This document shows positions 9,021 through 17,875 of a stretch of DNA of 59,308 bases, in pieces. Each line of letters begins with the position of its first letter. The stretch's first letter is position 1. The stretch comes from Catenulispora rubra (GTDB lineage: Bacteria > Actinomycetota > Actinomycetes > Streptomycetales > Catenulisporaceae). The position numbers and the translations under genes are program-made. Where the stretch lies: positions 1 through 59,308 of the forward strand of contig NZ_JAACYW010000039.1 in the NCBI RefSeq assembly GCF_015356825.1, given 5' to 3'. Under the pieces are notes generated by a model. It was not told the origin of the DNA and did not search any database. It was given only the letters and a program-made list of their open reading frames with translations.

Positions 9021-9777
9021 GGTTCACTCCCGTCGGGACGTGCGCGGCAGTTCGAGGGCGGGCGCCGAATCGGCGCTGACGGCGGCTGAAGGCGTCGAGG
9101 CACTGCAGAAAGGGCTCAGTGCCGAAGTCGGGCCACAGCTCCGGCGGGAAGATCCACTCGGCATAGGCGACCTGCCAGAGCATGAAGTTCGAGATCCGCT
9201 GCTCGCCCGAGGTGCGGATGACCAGGTCGACATCCGGCGTGTCGGGAAGCGGCAGATGCGCCGCGAACAGTTCCTCGGTCACCGACTCCGCCGGGATACC
9301 GGCGCGGATCAGCGATTGAGCGGCTTGGACCAGATCGCCTCGTCCGCCGTGTCCGAACGCCGCGGTGAGCGTCATTCCGCGGTTCTCCCGTGTCAGATTC
9401 TCCAGAGCCGCGATGTCGCGGCGTAGTCCAGCGGGAATTCGGGGGTCGGAGGCGCCCAGGAAGCGGCAGCGGATGCCTTTGGCGTGCAATGCCAGGGCGT
9501 GCCGGCGGACGGTGGACTGCACCAGTCGCATCAGGAACGCCACCTCGTCCCCCGGGCGGTGCCAGTTCTCACTGGAGAACGCGAACAGCGTCAGCCAGCG
9601 CACCCCGACGCTTCGGGCCGCGTCGATGACATCCAGCGCCGCGGCCTGGCCGGCGCGGTGGCCGGCGTTCTCCGGCAGGGATCGCCGCGCAGCCCATCTC
9701 CTGTTGCCGTCCATGATGCAAGCCACATGGGCGAGAGGAGGGATCGGCACATCAGTGTTCGTACCCGCCGGGCGCAC
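9013..9777 (-). CDS. Cis-prenyltransferase (UPP synthase family)
   Basis: 254 residues of the isoprenyl diphosphate synthase (UppS) family, which condenses isopentenyl diphosphate onto an allylic primer in cis. Motifs in order: IMDGNRRWA (catalytic Asp23), LTLFAFSSENWHRP, VDLVIRTSGEQRISNFMLWQ and WPDFG. The usual NYGGR is replaced by FGHGGRGD. The start chosen is the GTG at 9775-9777; an internal GTG is possible. Because it is coupled to an MpaB/Lcp-type oxygenase rather than to cell-wall genes, it may be a secondary-metabolism paralogue and not the housekeeping undecaprenyl synthase. That reading is inference. Confidence 0.9.
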   Translation of the reverse strand: MRPAGTNTDVPIPPLAHVACIMDGNRRWAARRSLPENAGHRAGQAAALDVIDAARSVGVRWLTLFAFSSENWHRPGDEVAFLMRLVQSTVRRHALALHAKGIRCRFLGASDPRIPAGLRRDIAALENLTRENRGMTLTAAFGHGGRGDLVQAAQSLIRAGIPAESVTEELFAAHLPLPDTPDVDLVIRTSGEQRISNFMLWQVAYAEWIFPPELWPDFGTEPFLQCLDAFSRRQRRFGARPRTAAHVPTGVNLA

Positions 9778-9947
9778 CCGTCAGGTCGCAGAGGACTGAT
9801 TTGACCCGAAGGAGTGAAGCTCCCGGCAGAGCTGGACACGATCCCCTCGCCCTGCCACCATCTGCCGTCGCCGGCGGCACATCGTGTCACCAGCAGGCGA
9901 GCAGGTGGCCGGGGAACTCTTACGCCGACAGCCTGCCGAGGCATGTC

Positions 9948-10448
9948 TCAACCGTGTAAGTGCAGGTCGGCGAAGCGTGGATCGCCGAGAATGTGTCGCA
10001 GTTCCTTGCGGGGGATCCGCAGCATGGACGCCGCGTTGACGACGTCGCCGACTCCGACCATCTCGAACGCCGCGCGGACCTCGGCCTCCCAGGCTCGCGG
10101 GTCGACTTGTCTGAGCGCGGCGAGTTCCTCCACCCGGGCCTCCTCGACGGCGATCGCTTGATCCGTCACCTGGTCATACACTCCCGGGCGGCTTCGATCG
10201 GTCTTAGCCCGCCACCAGTAGTCCCGGTCATCCTCCGGCTGCACGTCTTCGTATACCGCGACCAGGCCCAGCAACTGAATCGGGTCGTCGGCCATGAAGG
10301 TGAATCCGCCCTTCGTCGCCGACCAGGTGCTCAGACCCTCGTCTCCGTCCTCGTCGTCGGGATAGGACATCTCAAGGCGATAGCCCAGACGGTTCATGAG
10401 CTGGAGGCAGGTCTCCCACACGTTGAGGTGACTGACAAGCGAGACCAT
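9948..10448 (-). CDS. Conserved-looking hypothetical protein
   Basis: 166 residues, acidic and soluble, with no signal peptide. It begins MVSLVSHLNVWETCLQLMNR and contains STWSATKGGFTFMADDP. The C-terminal half is helical and includes DPRAWEAEVRAAFEMVG. The sequence reads like a coherent protein. Such small actinobacterial proteins often belong to polymorphic-toxin immunity or contact-related families, but no motif proves this. The ATG is at 10446-10448. The gene stands apart from the prenyltransferase by about 170 bases. Confidence 0.6.
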   Translation of the reverse strand: MVSLVSHLNVWETCLQLMNRLGYRLEMSYPDDEDGDEGLSTWSATKGGFTFMADDPIQLLGLVAVYEDVQPEDDRDYWWRAKTDRSRPGVYDQVTDQAIAVEEARVEELAALRQVDPRAWEAEVRAAFEMVGVGDVVNAASMLRIPRKELRHILGDPRFADLHLHG

Positions 10449-10881
10449 GCGGCAAGCCTAGACGCAGTTACGAACGGCCACCCTGGCGGCAAGCGTTCAC
10501 TCATGCACTACGCCCGCTGAGCCCCGCCCTCGCCCGGCCCTTCGTTCGCCTGGGGCCAACGGATAGTCCGGATCGGCGGTGATCTTCACGTGGCGGGGGG
10601 CGTCGCGGGGGAAGGTCCAGATCGGGCCAAAGGTGCTGGTGGCGGTCACGCCGGGCTCTCGATAGGCTGATCGATAAGCACATGGCACTCCCGGGTCCGT
10701 TCATTGGGAACGCGATGTGGTGCTTAGTGCGCGGTTCGTGGTTTCTTCCATGGAATGCGCGAATCTTGAAGATCCTCTAAGGCTGATGAAGTTCTTCCAG
10801 AAATGTGGACTTGCAGCCCGGCGGTTCGAGTCGCAGCGGTCAAGATAAAAGCCCCCGGGGACGCGAATATTTTGTGTCCCA
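10449..10881. other. Intergenic stretch with no supported gene
   Basis: About 430 bases. Only short open frames without family character are present. Toward 10700 the base composition becomes noticeably more AT-rich than the surrounding DNA, which continues into the next reading frame. Confidence 0.4.
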
Positions 10882-11274
10882 TCAGTGGCGTCCGCCATTC
10901 TCCGAAGTTGACCTGATCGACCGTGGAAGGAATCTCCGAAAGGTATTGCTGTTCGACGTTTCTCGCGTAGAGATGATGTTCTGAGATGAAAATTGGCTCG
11001 AGGATCGAGGCATGCTAATGAATTCGGATGCTCCTTCGGAAGCCTGGCTCCACGATTCCTCGCTTAAGCCGCGTTCGTGAACTGTCAGTGGGTCATCCAC
11101 ATGGAAAGACCAGACGTGGTCGCCGGAGGAGTCCTCTATGAAGGTCGCGTAGTCATTTTCAGCTTTGATTGATTCCAGGTCTCGCCTTTTCTGTATCCCG
11201 ACGTTTGGGCGTGGCCATCGTGATGTAAGAATATGCCATTCCCTAATTGGTTCTGGAATCCATGCGTGTTCCAC
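10882..11274 (-). CDS. AT-richer hypothetical reading frame beside a tRNA fragment
   Basis: 130 residues from a GTG at 11272-11274. The N-terminal 85 residues look like a real protein (for example PEPIREWHILTSRW, DYATFIEDSSGDHVWSFHV), while the serine-rich C-terminus looks out of frame, so the gene may be frameshifted. Base composition is clearly lower in GC than its neighbours, which suggests recent acquisition. It begins one base beyond the tRNA-Arg 3'-half, as expected for cargo at the edge of an integrated element. Function unknown. Confidence 0.35.
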   Translation of the reverse strand: MEHAWIPEPIREWHILTSRWPRPNVGIQKRRDLESIKAENDYATFIEDSSGDHVWSFHVDDPLTVHERGLSEESWSQASEGASEFISMPRSSSQFSSQNIISTRETSNSNTFRRFLPRSIRSTSENGGRH

Positions 11275-11275
11275 G

Positions 11276-11316
11276 CTTCTAATCCGATGGTCGAGGTTCG
11301 AATCCTGCCGGGGGCA
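11276..11316 (+). other. tRNA-Arg(UCU) 3'-half, probable attachment-site remnant
   Basis: The bases read CTTCTAATCCGATGGTCG then AGGTTCGAATCCTGCCGGG and GGCA. This matches an arginine tRNA from the anticodon loop (TCT) through the T-loop (TTCGAATC) to the acceptor strand, but with one base missing in the T-stem. No 5' half precedes it, so it is not a functional tRNA. A 3'-half of this kind is what site-specific integrases leave at one end of an integrated element. The identity rests on recall of actinomycete tRNA-Arg sequences. Confidence 0.65.
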
Positions 11317-11586
11317 CTGAAATCGAACCGCAGGAAGCCGGGCTGACCTGGAGTTTTACGTTTCTTCGACTCGAGTCGACCCGTAAAGTCGTCGAAACGG
11401 CCCCGTGTGATGACGGTGTGATGATGGCCGTAGCGACTCCGTATGGTGACGGCCTGCTTTTCGCCGTGCTGCTGTACCGCTGGCCCTCCGGGCGCACAGG
11501 GTTTCGTCACCCGTTCGGGTCCCCAAACGCAGGCAATCTGACTTTTCCCAGCCCGAAGTCCGTGCCGAGTGCCCGGGGCCCCTTGT
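11317..11586. other. Intergenic region right of the tRNA scar
   Basis: No gene is supported. It contains a short perfect palindrome TCGACTCGAGTCGA at 11366-11379. Reading frames across it give only low-quality translations. Confidence 0.4.
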
Positions 11587-12210
11587 TCAGAGTGTGGACC
11601 ACTGGGAAGACCGGTCGCCCGCGCGAATCGCTGAGACCCGCTGCCGCAGGAACGTGAAGTACTGCTGGTCTGAGCGGGCACGGCGGAGCGGCCCGGTGAG
11701 CTGCATCATGTCCCGCATGTGCATGAGCGCTTCGTAGCCGGGAGAGCCGGTCAGGTCGTAGCCGTATTCGTGGGCGAACGCGCTCGACCAGGCGTCGTCG
11801 CGTCCGTATCGTCGTGCGGCGTGCCAGGTTGGTACGAGATCAATTTCTCGGGGGCCGCTGCTGACCCAGTCCCAGTCACCGAGTAGCAGACCGCCGGTGC
11901 GGCTGTCCGCGAGTAGATTCCCGGCCCACGCGTCACCGTGAACAAGGCCCGGAGGAAGGTGCCACTCGACGTCGGCGAGCCGTTCGCGCACCTCGATGAT
12001 CTCCTGCTTGAGTCAGACGACCTCATCGCCGGTCAGCACCGTCTCGGGGATGTACTTGATGAGTGCTCCTTCCAACGAGGTCAGAGGGACCCAGGGCGGA
12101 AGGGGAACCGGGACGGCGTCGCCGTCGATCTTGTGCAGTCGGCGTAGTAGCGAGGCGAGATCGATGGAGGAGTACGTCAGCTTGGCGGGCTGGGCTGCCG
12201 TACCTGATGT
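11587..12210 (-). pseudogene. Aminoglycoside phosphotransferase-like gene, broken
   Basis: The minus strand encodes the C-terminal lobe of an APH-family kinase: PPGLVHGDAWAGNLL (HGD catalytic-loop motif) and GDWDWVSSGPREIDLVP (metal-binding Asp segment). The frame upstream continues sensibly (LASLLRRLHKIDGDAV, LIKYIPETVLTGDEVV) but is interrupted by a TGA at 12013-12015 just before LKQEIIEVRERLADVEW. A second in-frame stop lies near 12220, and the N-terminal ATP-binding lobe is absent. It therefore cannot make a full kinase. An ATG-type restart at 11991 would give only 134 residues with the catalytic loop. Confidence 0.75.
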
Positions 12211-12323
12211 CCGCGCACGTCAGCCCGCGTGTTACGGCCGGGGGGAACCTGGCGGGAGCGCCAGCCCGGTGTCTCACACCCGTGAGAACGGCGCCGGGCC
12301 GGTGGCTGGGAGCCTGGTGTTGG

Positions 12324-13043
12324 TCAGTTCAGCACTCCGCCGCCGTCGACCAGTGACACGGTGCCGGTCACGTAGTCCTGATCCATCAGGTGAATGAAGG
12401 ACTTCGCGACATCCTCGGCCTCCGGGACTCGGCCGACCAGCGTGTTGTTTCCCGCTGAGGCGAACAACGAGGTCCGTTCTTCCTCGGTCATTCCCGACCA
12501 CAGGGGCGTTCGCACGATGCCTAACGCGACGACGTTGACCCTGCGCGGGGCGAGTTCGTTGGCCAGGGACCGTGCTGCGGAGATCACCGCGCCGCTCATC
12601 GCGGCTCCCAGCAGTGTGCCCGGTCCGCCGCGGTAGGCGACGGATCCGGCGGTCAGCGTGATCGAACCGGCGGGTCGCAGCGAGGAAAGCGACGCGCGGA
12701 CCGTGTCGAGCGCGCGGAAGAGCCGGATGTCGAAGAACCGCTGTGCCTCTTCCGGGCGGTAGTCCGCGATCAGGCCACCGGCGATCGCATCGCCCGCGGT
12801 GTAGACGAGGTGGTCGAATTCGCCGACGCTGTCGAAGAACGACTGGACCGACTCGCCGGACGTGACGTCCACCGGGCGGCCGGTGGCGCCGGGAAGCTGG
12901 GCAAGCGCGCGGTCGACGGTCTCCGCCGAGCGCGACCCGACGACGACTTGCGCGCCGGCCTTTCGAGCGGCGTGTGCCACGGCCAGGCCCACGCCGCTGG
13001 TGCCACCGATGACGACGACACGACTGGTTGGTTCAAGCGACAC
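12324..13043 (-). CDS. SDR-fold oxidoreductase lacking the canonical YxxxK
   Basis: 239 residues from the GTG at 13041-13043, preceded by GAAGGGAAACTCCC; an upstream GTG at 13100 has no comparable ribosome-binding site. The NAD(P)-binding motif VVVIGGTSGVGLAVA and the terminal VTGTVSLVDGGGVL mark the short-chain dehydrogenase fold. The usual Tyr-x-x-x-Lys is not found: the corresponding stretch reads GPGTLLGAAMSGAVISAARS. The gene at 52138 lacks it too. Such atypical SDRs occur widely in actinomycetes and may be reductases with altered chemistry. Codon 174 (12522-12524) is TTA. It follows the NmrA-type gene by 100 bases on the same strand. Confidence 0.85.
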   Translation of the reverse strand: MSLEPTSRVVVIGGTSGVGLAVAHAARKAGAQVVVGSRSAETVDRALAQLPGATGRPVDVTSGESVQSFFDSVGEFDHLVYTAGDAIAGGLIADYRPEEAQRFFDIRLFRALDTVRASLSSLRPAGSITLTAGSVAYRGGPGTLLGAAMSGAVISAARSLANELAPRRVNVVALGIVRTPLWSGMTEEERTSLFASAGNNTLVGRVPEAEDVAKSFIHLMDQDYVTGTVSLVDGGGVLN

Positions 13044-13143
13044 GGGAGTTTCCCTTCGATGAGTCGATGTGCGGCCATGACTTGCCTTCGTCTCGAGCAC
13101 CGGGCCGGTGCGGCCAGTCCTGGCCCGGTCGTGCTCGAGCCGC

Positions 13144-14106
13144 TCAGCCGAGTTGGAGAGCTTCGAGGTGGTTCGCTAGAAAGGTGTGGAACGACTGGAG
13201 TTCCGGGTTGAGTTCGCGCACGGCGGCCAGGTCGCGGTCACCGGTGAACTGCTTCTCGTTCGCCGAGTAGAACTGGAACATGTTGGCCCCCTCGACTGTG
13301 CCGGCGCGCATCGCCTCGAATGGGATCGCCTGGTAGGTCACCGGTTCCCCGATCACCTCGCTGAACACCGTCGCGTACTGGGCGCCGGTCAGGTGCTCTC
13401 CGGCGATGCTGATCGTCCGGCCGACGAGGTCACTGCGGCGGAACACGCCCAGTGCCGCGCGGCCGACGTCCTCGGAGGCGATGCCGGACAGCTTGGTGTC
13501 GGCCGCGGGCAACGCGAGCACCAATCGGCCCTGCTCGTCGCGGCGAGGCGCCAGAGTGGACAGCAGGCCGTCGAAGAAGAAGGTGGTGTGCAGAAACGTG
13601 GTCGGCACCCCGAGCTCGCGGAACATCTCGTCGGCCTCGGCCTTCGCGTCGAAGTGGGGGACGGTGTATCGGCCGTCGTCCACAGTGGGGACGAGGGCGC
13701 CGGACAGGCCGAAGAACGGCCGGGTGTCCTCCAACGTGGACCAGACGACGTGGCGCAGGCGGGCTTCTCCGGCGGCGCGGGCGGCGTTGCCGGCCTGGTC
13801 GAGTTCCATCTGCGCGGCGGTGCGCTGCGCGACCTGATCCGGCGTGCGCGGCGCCCAGTAGTTGGTCACAATGAACGCGCCGTACGCGCCGTCGAAGGCC
13901 CGGCGCAGGCTGTCCTGGTCGTCCAGGTCCGCCGTGACCACCTCGGCCCCGAGCGCGGCCAATTCCTTGGCCTTGGCCGAGTCGGCGTCCCTGGTGATCG
14001 CGCGGGCTAGGAACTCCCCGTTCGGGTCAGCCAAGATCGCCCGCACCACACTGCCACCCTGTGTACCGGTCGCACCCACCACGGCGATGATCTTCTGTGC
14101 GCTCAC
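13144..14106 (-). CDS. NmrA-like NAD(P)-binding protein
   Basis: 320 residues of the atypical SDR NmrA/HSCARG group. The N-terminal Rossmann motif is IIAVVGATGTQGGSVVRA (GxxGxxG). It is followed by RAITRDADSAKAKEL and later by YTVPHFDAKAEADEMF and PTTFLHTTFFFDGLL, all characteristic. Members either sense the NADP/NADPH ratio or reduce small ketones. It reads away from the TetR fragment at 14330, so it was probably once controlled by that divergent regulator. Confidence 0.9.
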   Translation of the reverse strand: MSAQKIIAVVGATGTQGGSVVRAILADPNGEFLARAITRDADSAKAKELAALGAEVVTADLDDQDSLRRAFDGAYGAFIVTNYWAPRTPDQVAQRTAAQMELDQAGNAARAAGEARLRHVVWSTLEDTRPFFGLSGALVPTVDDGRYTVPHFDAKAEADEMFRELGVPTTFLHTTFFFDGLLSTLAPRRDEQGRLVLALPAADTKLSGIASEDVGRAALGVFRRSDLVGRTISIAGEHLTGAQYATVFSEVIGEPVTYQAIPFEAMRAGTVEGANMFQFYSANEKQFTGDRDLAAVRELNPELQSFHTFLANHLEALQLG

Positions 14107-14329
14107 GGAAATGCCCTTCTCGGGTGTTCTCGACGATCGAGGTCCGGACTCGCAAGCCCGGTCCGTTCGGTCCCGGTGAACCCGACGCTACCATAAACGG
14201 ACTTTACCCCGATTAAATTTCGGATGTGGCCCAGGCCGCTTAAATTAAGCCGTCCGCAATCGGACTCAGCGTGTGGAGCCGCCGTCGACCACACGGCTCC
14301 GGCGACGCCCCGGTGTTGTTCTTTCACGC
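14107..14329. promoter_or_regulatory. Former divergent promoter region, NmrA gene and TetR fragment
   Basis: An AT-rich patch at 14190-14245 contains ATAAACGGACTTTACCCCG and the short dyad CTTAAATTAAG. In a GC-rich genome this looks like a promoter/operator for the minus-strand NmrA gene and, formerly, a divergent TetR gene. No exact operator can be assigned. Confidence 0.4.
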
Positions 14330-14560
14330 TCGCGAGTCCTGCCGCTTGCGCACGAATTCCAGGCCCTTTTGGACGACGCCGAGCAGGCCTTCCAGCAGGC
14401 GGCCATCAGTGGGCCGCCGCCGCTGGGCCCCGGCGCCGACCCCGAGCAACGGCTCATCGCCTACGGCCGCGACCGCATCGTCTTCCTGCTCGACCACTTC
14501 GCCATCGCCCGCGCTTCCCTCGGCCGCAACCAGCCAGTCCTCGCCCAGAACGCGCGACGG
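14330..14560 (+). pseudogene. TetR-family regulator, C-terminal fragment
   Basis: The plus-strand frame reads LAHEFQALLDDAEQAFQQAA, then PPPLGPGADPEQRLIAYG and RDRIVFLLDHFAIARASLG. This is the pattern of a TetR ligand-binding domain after the DNA-binding helices. The N-terminal helix-turn-helix is absent: the upstream part of the frame gives low-quality sequence. The C-terminus runs out after QPVLAQN. It is a remnant of a regulator that was probably divergent to the NmrA gene. Confidence 0.6.
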
Positions 14561-14582
14561 CCATGTCAGCAGGGGTCGGGTG

Positions 14583-14732
14583 CCTCTTGAACGCGACCCG
14601 GCCGAACTGGAAGCGTTGATCAAGCCCGTCGGCTTCTACAGCAACGAGGCCAAGTCCCTGCTCGGGATGTCGAAGTCCCTCGTCGAGAACTTCAACGGCC
14701 AGGTCTCCCGAAAACCCTTGGGGTACTACAGG
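14583..14732 (+). pseudogene. Endonuclease III (Nth) internal fragment
   Basis: The plus strand encodes LERDPAELEALIKPVGFYSN then EAKSLLGMSKSLVENFNG and QVSRKPLGYY. This matches the helix preceding the helix-hairpin-helix of Nth-type DNA glycosylases (family pattern LExLIRPTGFYRNKA). Only about 50 residues remain and the catalytic Lys/Asp and iron-sulfur parts are missing, so it is a scrap. The segment from here to 14843 holds nothing else. Confidence 0.6.
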
Positions 14733-14843
14733 GATCACAGCGGACTTATATACGTCTCACGTGTATGTACATTGTCTTAGTAACTCGCTACTTGCCATTG
14801 TCCTGACTAATCTCACACAACGCACCGTCCTAGCTGGCGCAAC

Positions 14844-14874
14844 GTGGGGCCCGCCATACCCTGGCGGGCCCCAC
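14844..14874. terminator. Rho-independent-type hairpin
   Basis: A 13-base stem (GTGGGGCCCGCCA at 14844-14856 pairing with 14862-14874) with a 5-base loop lies 7 bases past the stop of the minus-strand permease gene. It is the probable terminator of the MacAB-like operon. Confidence 0.8.
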
Positions 14875-14881
14875 GGTTCCT

Positions 14882-16090
14882 TCAGGAGAGGGCTTGCGTG
14901 GGCGGTAGTTTCGCGGCACGTATCGCTGGATATGCCCCGGCGATGGCCCCGACCAGCGCGGACACCGCGACCCCGCCTGACAGTGCCAGCGCCGGCAGTA
15001 CCGCGGGCCAGCCCTGAGACAGTGCGTAGCCGGCGGTCGCCAGTATCCCGATCAGGACGCCGGCCAGTCCGCCGAGGCCGGACAGGAGGACCGACTCGGC
15101 CAGGAACTGGCCTCGGATCTGTCGTTTCGTGGCCCCGAGCGCCCTGCGCAGGCCGATCTCGCGGCGGCGCTCCAGCACCGAGATGACCATGGTGTTGGCC
15201 ACGCCGACGCCGCCGACCAGCAGCGCGATTCCGCCCAGGCCGAGGAACAGCGCGCTGTACGTGCTCTGTGTCAGTGCCTGCGCCTGCAACAGGTCCGACG
15301 GACGCGTCACGGCGACCCCGAAGGGGGACTGCGGGTTGATCGTCGCGCCCAGCACCGCCCGCACGTCGGGGACGGCGGACTCGGCCGCCTTCACGTAGAC
15401 GGTGGTGGGATGCCCGTCGAAGCCGAGCAGCTGCTGGGCGACGGCGCGGCCGACCAGCGCCGAGCGTTCGATCTCAGGTGCCAGCGGCATGGAGTCCAGG
15501 ACGCCGGCCACGGTGAACCAGTGGCCGCCGAGGTAGACCTGGGTGGGATGGGCCGCGTCGACGTGGTCGATGCCCAGCCGGCTGGCGGTGACCGCCCCGA
15601 GCACCACCACCGGGAAGTTCTCGTTGCCGGCGTTGAGGAACGAGCCGCTGTGCACTTTGCCGCCGACGACGTCGAGCAGGTCGGAGTCGGCGGCCAGCAC
15701 CGAGACCCCGGACGTCTCCTCCAGGGAGATCCTGTCCGAGCGGCGGATCGTCGTGTTCGGGACCTTCCCGGTCGCGGTGGCGCCGGTGACCGGGGCGATC
15801 CGTCGGGCCATCGCGGCGGCGCCGACGGGCAGGCGCGTGTCGCCGCCGGTCATCGAATGTCCAGGGGTGGCGGTGAGGAGGTTGGTGCCCAGCGCGGCGA
15901 GTTTGTCGTGCAGCGCCTGTGCGCTGGAGGCGGGCACCGCCAGCACGGCGACCATCGCGGCGACGCCGATCGCGATGCCCAGGGCCGACAGCACCGCGCG
16001 CAGCGGCCTGGTGCGCATGCCGTGCGCGCCGAGTGTGAGCACATCGGTCGGAGGCAGCCGGGAGGAGTCCGGCACAGCGGGCGCGGTCAT
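14882..16090 (-). CDS. MacB/FtsX-type ABC transporter permease
   Basis: 402 residues. An N-terminal membrane helix ([20 protein letters not shown]) follows a short cytoplasmic tail. A large extracytoplasmic domain of about 220 residues comes next, then three C-terminal helices with the FtsX signature [20 protein letters not shown] and [17 protein letters not shown]. MacB-family permeases act mechanically, coupling cytoplasmic ATP hydrolysis to export rather than importing. The ATG at 16088-16090 overlaps the stop of the ATPase gene. The set of adaptor, ATPase and permease makes a tripartite-like exporter adapted to a Gram-positive envelope. Confidence 0.92.
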   Translation of the reverse strand: MTAPAVPDSSRLPPTDVLTLGAHGMRTRPLRAVLSALGIAIGVAAMVAVLAVPASSAQALHDKLAALGTNLLTATPGHSMTGGDTRLPVGAAAMARRIAPVTGATATGKVPNTTIRRSDRISLEETSGVSVLAADSDLLDVVGGKVHSGSFLNAGNENFPVVVLGAVTASRLGIDHVDAAHPTQVYLGGHWFTVAGVLDSMPLAPEIERSALVGRAVAQQLLGFDGHPTTVYVKAAESAVPDVRAVLGATINPQSPFGVAVTRPSDLLQAQALTQSTYSALFLGLGGIALLVGGVGVANTMVISVLERRREIGLRRALGATKRQIRGQFLAESVLLSGLGGLAGVLIGILATAGYALSQGWPAVLPALALSGGVAVSALVGAIAGAYPAIRAAKLPPTQALS

Positions 16091-16773
16091 CGCGGCGCCG
16101 CCGTTCCGGTGTCCAGCTGGATCCGTCCGTCCAGGACCTCGATGCGGCGTGGCATGGCGGCGGCGATGTCCCGGTCGTGGGTGATGACCACGATCGAGGT
16201 GCCGTCCGCGCGCAGGTCGTCCAGCAGCTCCAGGACGGCTGCTCCGGTGGCGGTGTCCAGGTTGCCGGTCGGTTCGTCGGCCAGCAGGATCGCCGGCTCG
16301 TTCACGACGGCACGGGCGATCGCCACCCGTTGCCGTTCGCCGCCGGACAGTTCGTCGGGGTAGTGCTCGGCGCGATGGCCGAGCCGGACCCGGTCCAGCG
16401 CGGCGAGGGCTTTGGCCCGGCGCTGCCGCCGGGGCACGCCGGCATACAGCAGTCCGGTGCAGACGTTGTCGACCGCGCTGACCTTTTCGGACAGGAAGAA
16501 CTGCTGGAACACGAAGCCGATCCAGGCCGAGCGCAGTGCGGACAGCTGGCGGTCCGGCAGCGTCGCCACGTCGTGGCCGCGGATCTCGATCCGGCCGGAC
16601 GTCGGCCGGTCCAGGGTGCCCATCAACTGCAGCAGCGTGGACTTGCCCGAGCCCGACGGGCCGACGATGGCCACCATCTCGCCTTCCTGCACGGACAGCG
16701 ACACCTTGCGCAACGCCTGCACGCCGCCGGGATAGGTGCGCGAGACCGCGTCCGCGCGCAGCACCGGGGTCAC
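16087..16773 (-). CDS. ABC transporter ATPase, MacB/LolD type
   Basis: 228 residues with Walker [11 protein letters not shown]-loop FVFQQFFL, signature [14 protein letters not shown], Walker B ILLADEP and switch His in VVITHDRD. The GTG at 16771-16773 overlaps the adaptor gene stop as GTGA, and its stop overlaps the permease start. The chain with TGNLDTATG is typical of the LolD/MacB branch. The frame stays open far upstream, but that extension runs through the adaptor gene in another frame and is arginine-rich shadow sequence. Confidence 0.94.
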   Translation of the reverse strand: MTPVLRADAVSRTYPGGVQALRKVSLSVQEGEMVAIVGPSGSGKSTLLQLMGTLDRPTSGRIEIRGHDVATLPDRQLSALRSAWIGFVFQQFFLSEKVSAVDNVCTGLLYAGVPRRQRRAKALAALDRVRLGHRAEHYPDELSGGERQRVAIARAVVNEPAILLADEPTGNLDTATGAAVLELLDDLRADGTSIVVITHDRDIAAAMPRRIEVLDGRIQLDTGTAAPR

Positions 16774-17873
16774 GATGTCGTCACCACCTTCGTGCCGGCG
16801 GTCAGCCCGGGACCGGATATCTCGACCTGGCCGCCGGAGAACAGCCCGGTCTTCACCGGGACCAGGTGGCGGGCACCGCCGTCGTCGACTTCGACGGCGT
16901 AGCCGCCCTCGGCCAGTGCGAGCAGCGCGCCGACCGGCACTGCCAGCACGTCCTTGTGCACGTCCTTGACGAAGTGCACGGTCGCCGGCACGGAGTCCAG
17001 GCCGCCGCCGAGGTTCGGGTCGTCCAGCTTGATCGTGACGGTGATCACCGCCTTGCCGTTGGCCTGGCCGGTGGCGTCCTTGTCCGGTACCGCGGTGCGT
17101 CCCACGTCGAGGACCTTGCCCGTGCCGGTCGCGCCGTTGACGTCGACCGTGACCGCGTCGCCGGCTTTGGCCAGGTTCTGCTCGGCCACGTCGAGCTTCA
17201 CCTCCACGATCTTGGCGGTGCCGGTCGACTTCAGCACGGGTCCGGCGGCCGGGCCGCCGAGCGCGCCGGTCACCGTGGACGCGCGGATCGGGCCGGCGGC
17301 GAGCACCACGTCGCCGGCGCTGAACGTGCCGGTCTGCGCGAGTCCTTCGGCTTTCTGCCACTGCTTCAGCGCGGTCGCGGTCTCGGCGGTGAACTTGCCG
17401 TCCGGCGTGCCGAATCCGGTGTAGCCCAGGTCCTTGAGGTTCTGCTCCAGTTCCTGGACGTCCAGGCCGTCGGGGATGCCTGCGGACAGGTCCCGGTAGA
17501 ACGGCAGCTTGCCGTAGAACAGCGGGACCGGGGTCGCGTCCACGCCGTACACCTGCTTGCCCTGGGTGATCGTCGTGCCCGGCGCCGGCAGCGCCGTGAT
17601 CGTGCCGGGTCGTCGCCCGGTCACGTCCGTCTCCGCGCCGTAGGCCAGCGTGCCGTCGGTGTCCTGCTGCTCGCGCAGGTCGGTCTTGGTGACACTCGCG
17701 GTGGCGACCGGTGCGGGCCCGGCAGGCGGCGCCTGCGCCTCCGACACCTGCGTCAACGCGACCACCGAGCCTGTGCCCAAGACCACCGTCAGCCCTGCCC
17801 CGCTGACCAGCCACCGGGTCCGGTGCCCGCGCGTGCGCGGCGTACTCTGCTCGGACATCGTCTGCTCGGACAT
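16770..17873 (-). CDS. Membrane-anchored adaptor with peptidoglycan-binding domain (HlyD/MacA-like)
   Basis: 367 residues. A single N-terminal membrane anchor ([20 protein letters not shown]) is followed by a beta-rich region. About residues 130-180 form a PG_binding_1 domain ([20 protein letters not shown] then [12 protein letters not shown]). The C-terminal half is barrel-sandwich/beta-barrel, with [20 protein letters not shown] as in MacA-type adaptors. It would couple the MacB-like exporter to the cell wall. The N-terminus carries a small repeat (MSEQTMSEQ). The stop overlaps the ATPase start. Confidence 0.88.
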   Translation of the reverse strand: MSEQTMSEQSTPRTRGHRTRWLVSGAGLTVVLGTGSVVALTQVSEAQAPPAGPAPVATASVTKTDLREQQDTDGTLAYGAETDVTGRRPGTITALPAPGTTITQGKQVYGVDATPVPLFYGKLPFYRDLSAGIPDGLDVQELEQNLKDLGYTGFGTPDGKFTAETATALKQWQKAEGLAQTGTFSAGDVVLAAGPIRASTVTGALGGPAAGPVLKSTGTAKIVEVKLDVAEQNLAKAGDAVTVDVNGATGTGKVLDVGRTAVPDKDATGQANGKAVITVTIKLDDPNLGGGLDSVPATVHFVKDVHKDVLAVPVGALLALAEGGYAVEVDDGGARHLVPVKTGLFSGGQVEISGPGLTAGTKVVTTS

Positions 17874-17875
17874 CG

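Noticed and set aside
9013..9777. Housekeeping uppS symbol
   Set aside because: The family is clear, but coupling to an oxygenase and the altered NYGGR motif make the housekeeping role doubtful, so no symbol is given.
10497..10704. Small minus-strand open frames
   Set aside because: Short, Arg-rich and mutually overlapping in different frames, without ribosome-binding sites or family features.
11276..11316. Functional tRNA gene
   Set aside because: Only the 3' half is present, with a base missing in the T-stem; no D-arm or 5' acceptor strand precedes it.
16773..17814. N-terminal extension of the ABC ATPase frame
   Set aside because: The frame runs through the adaptor gene, gives Arg-rich nonsense, and a GTG overlap at 16773 provides a proper start.
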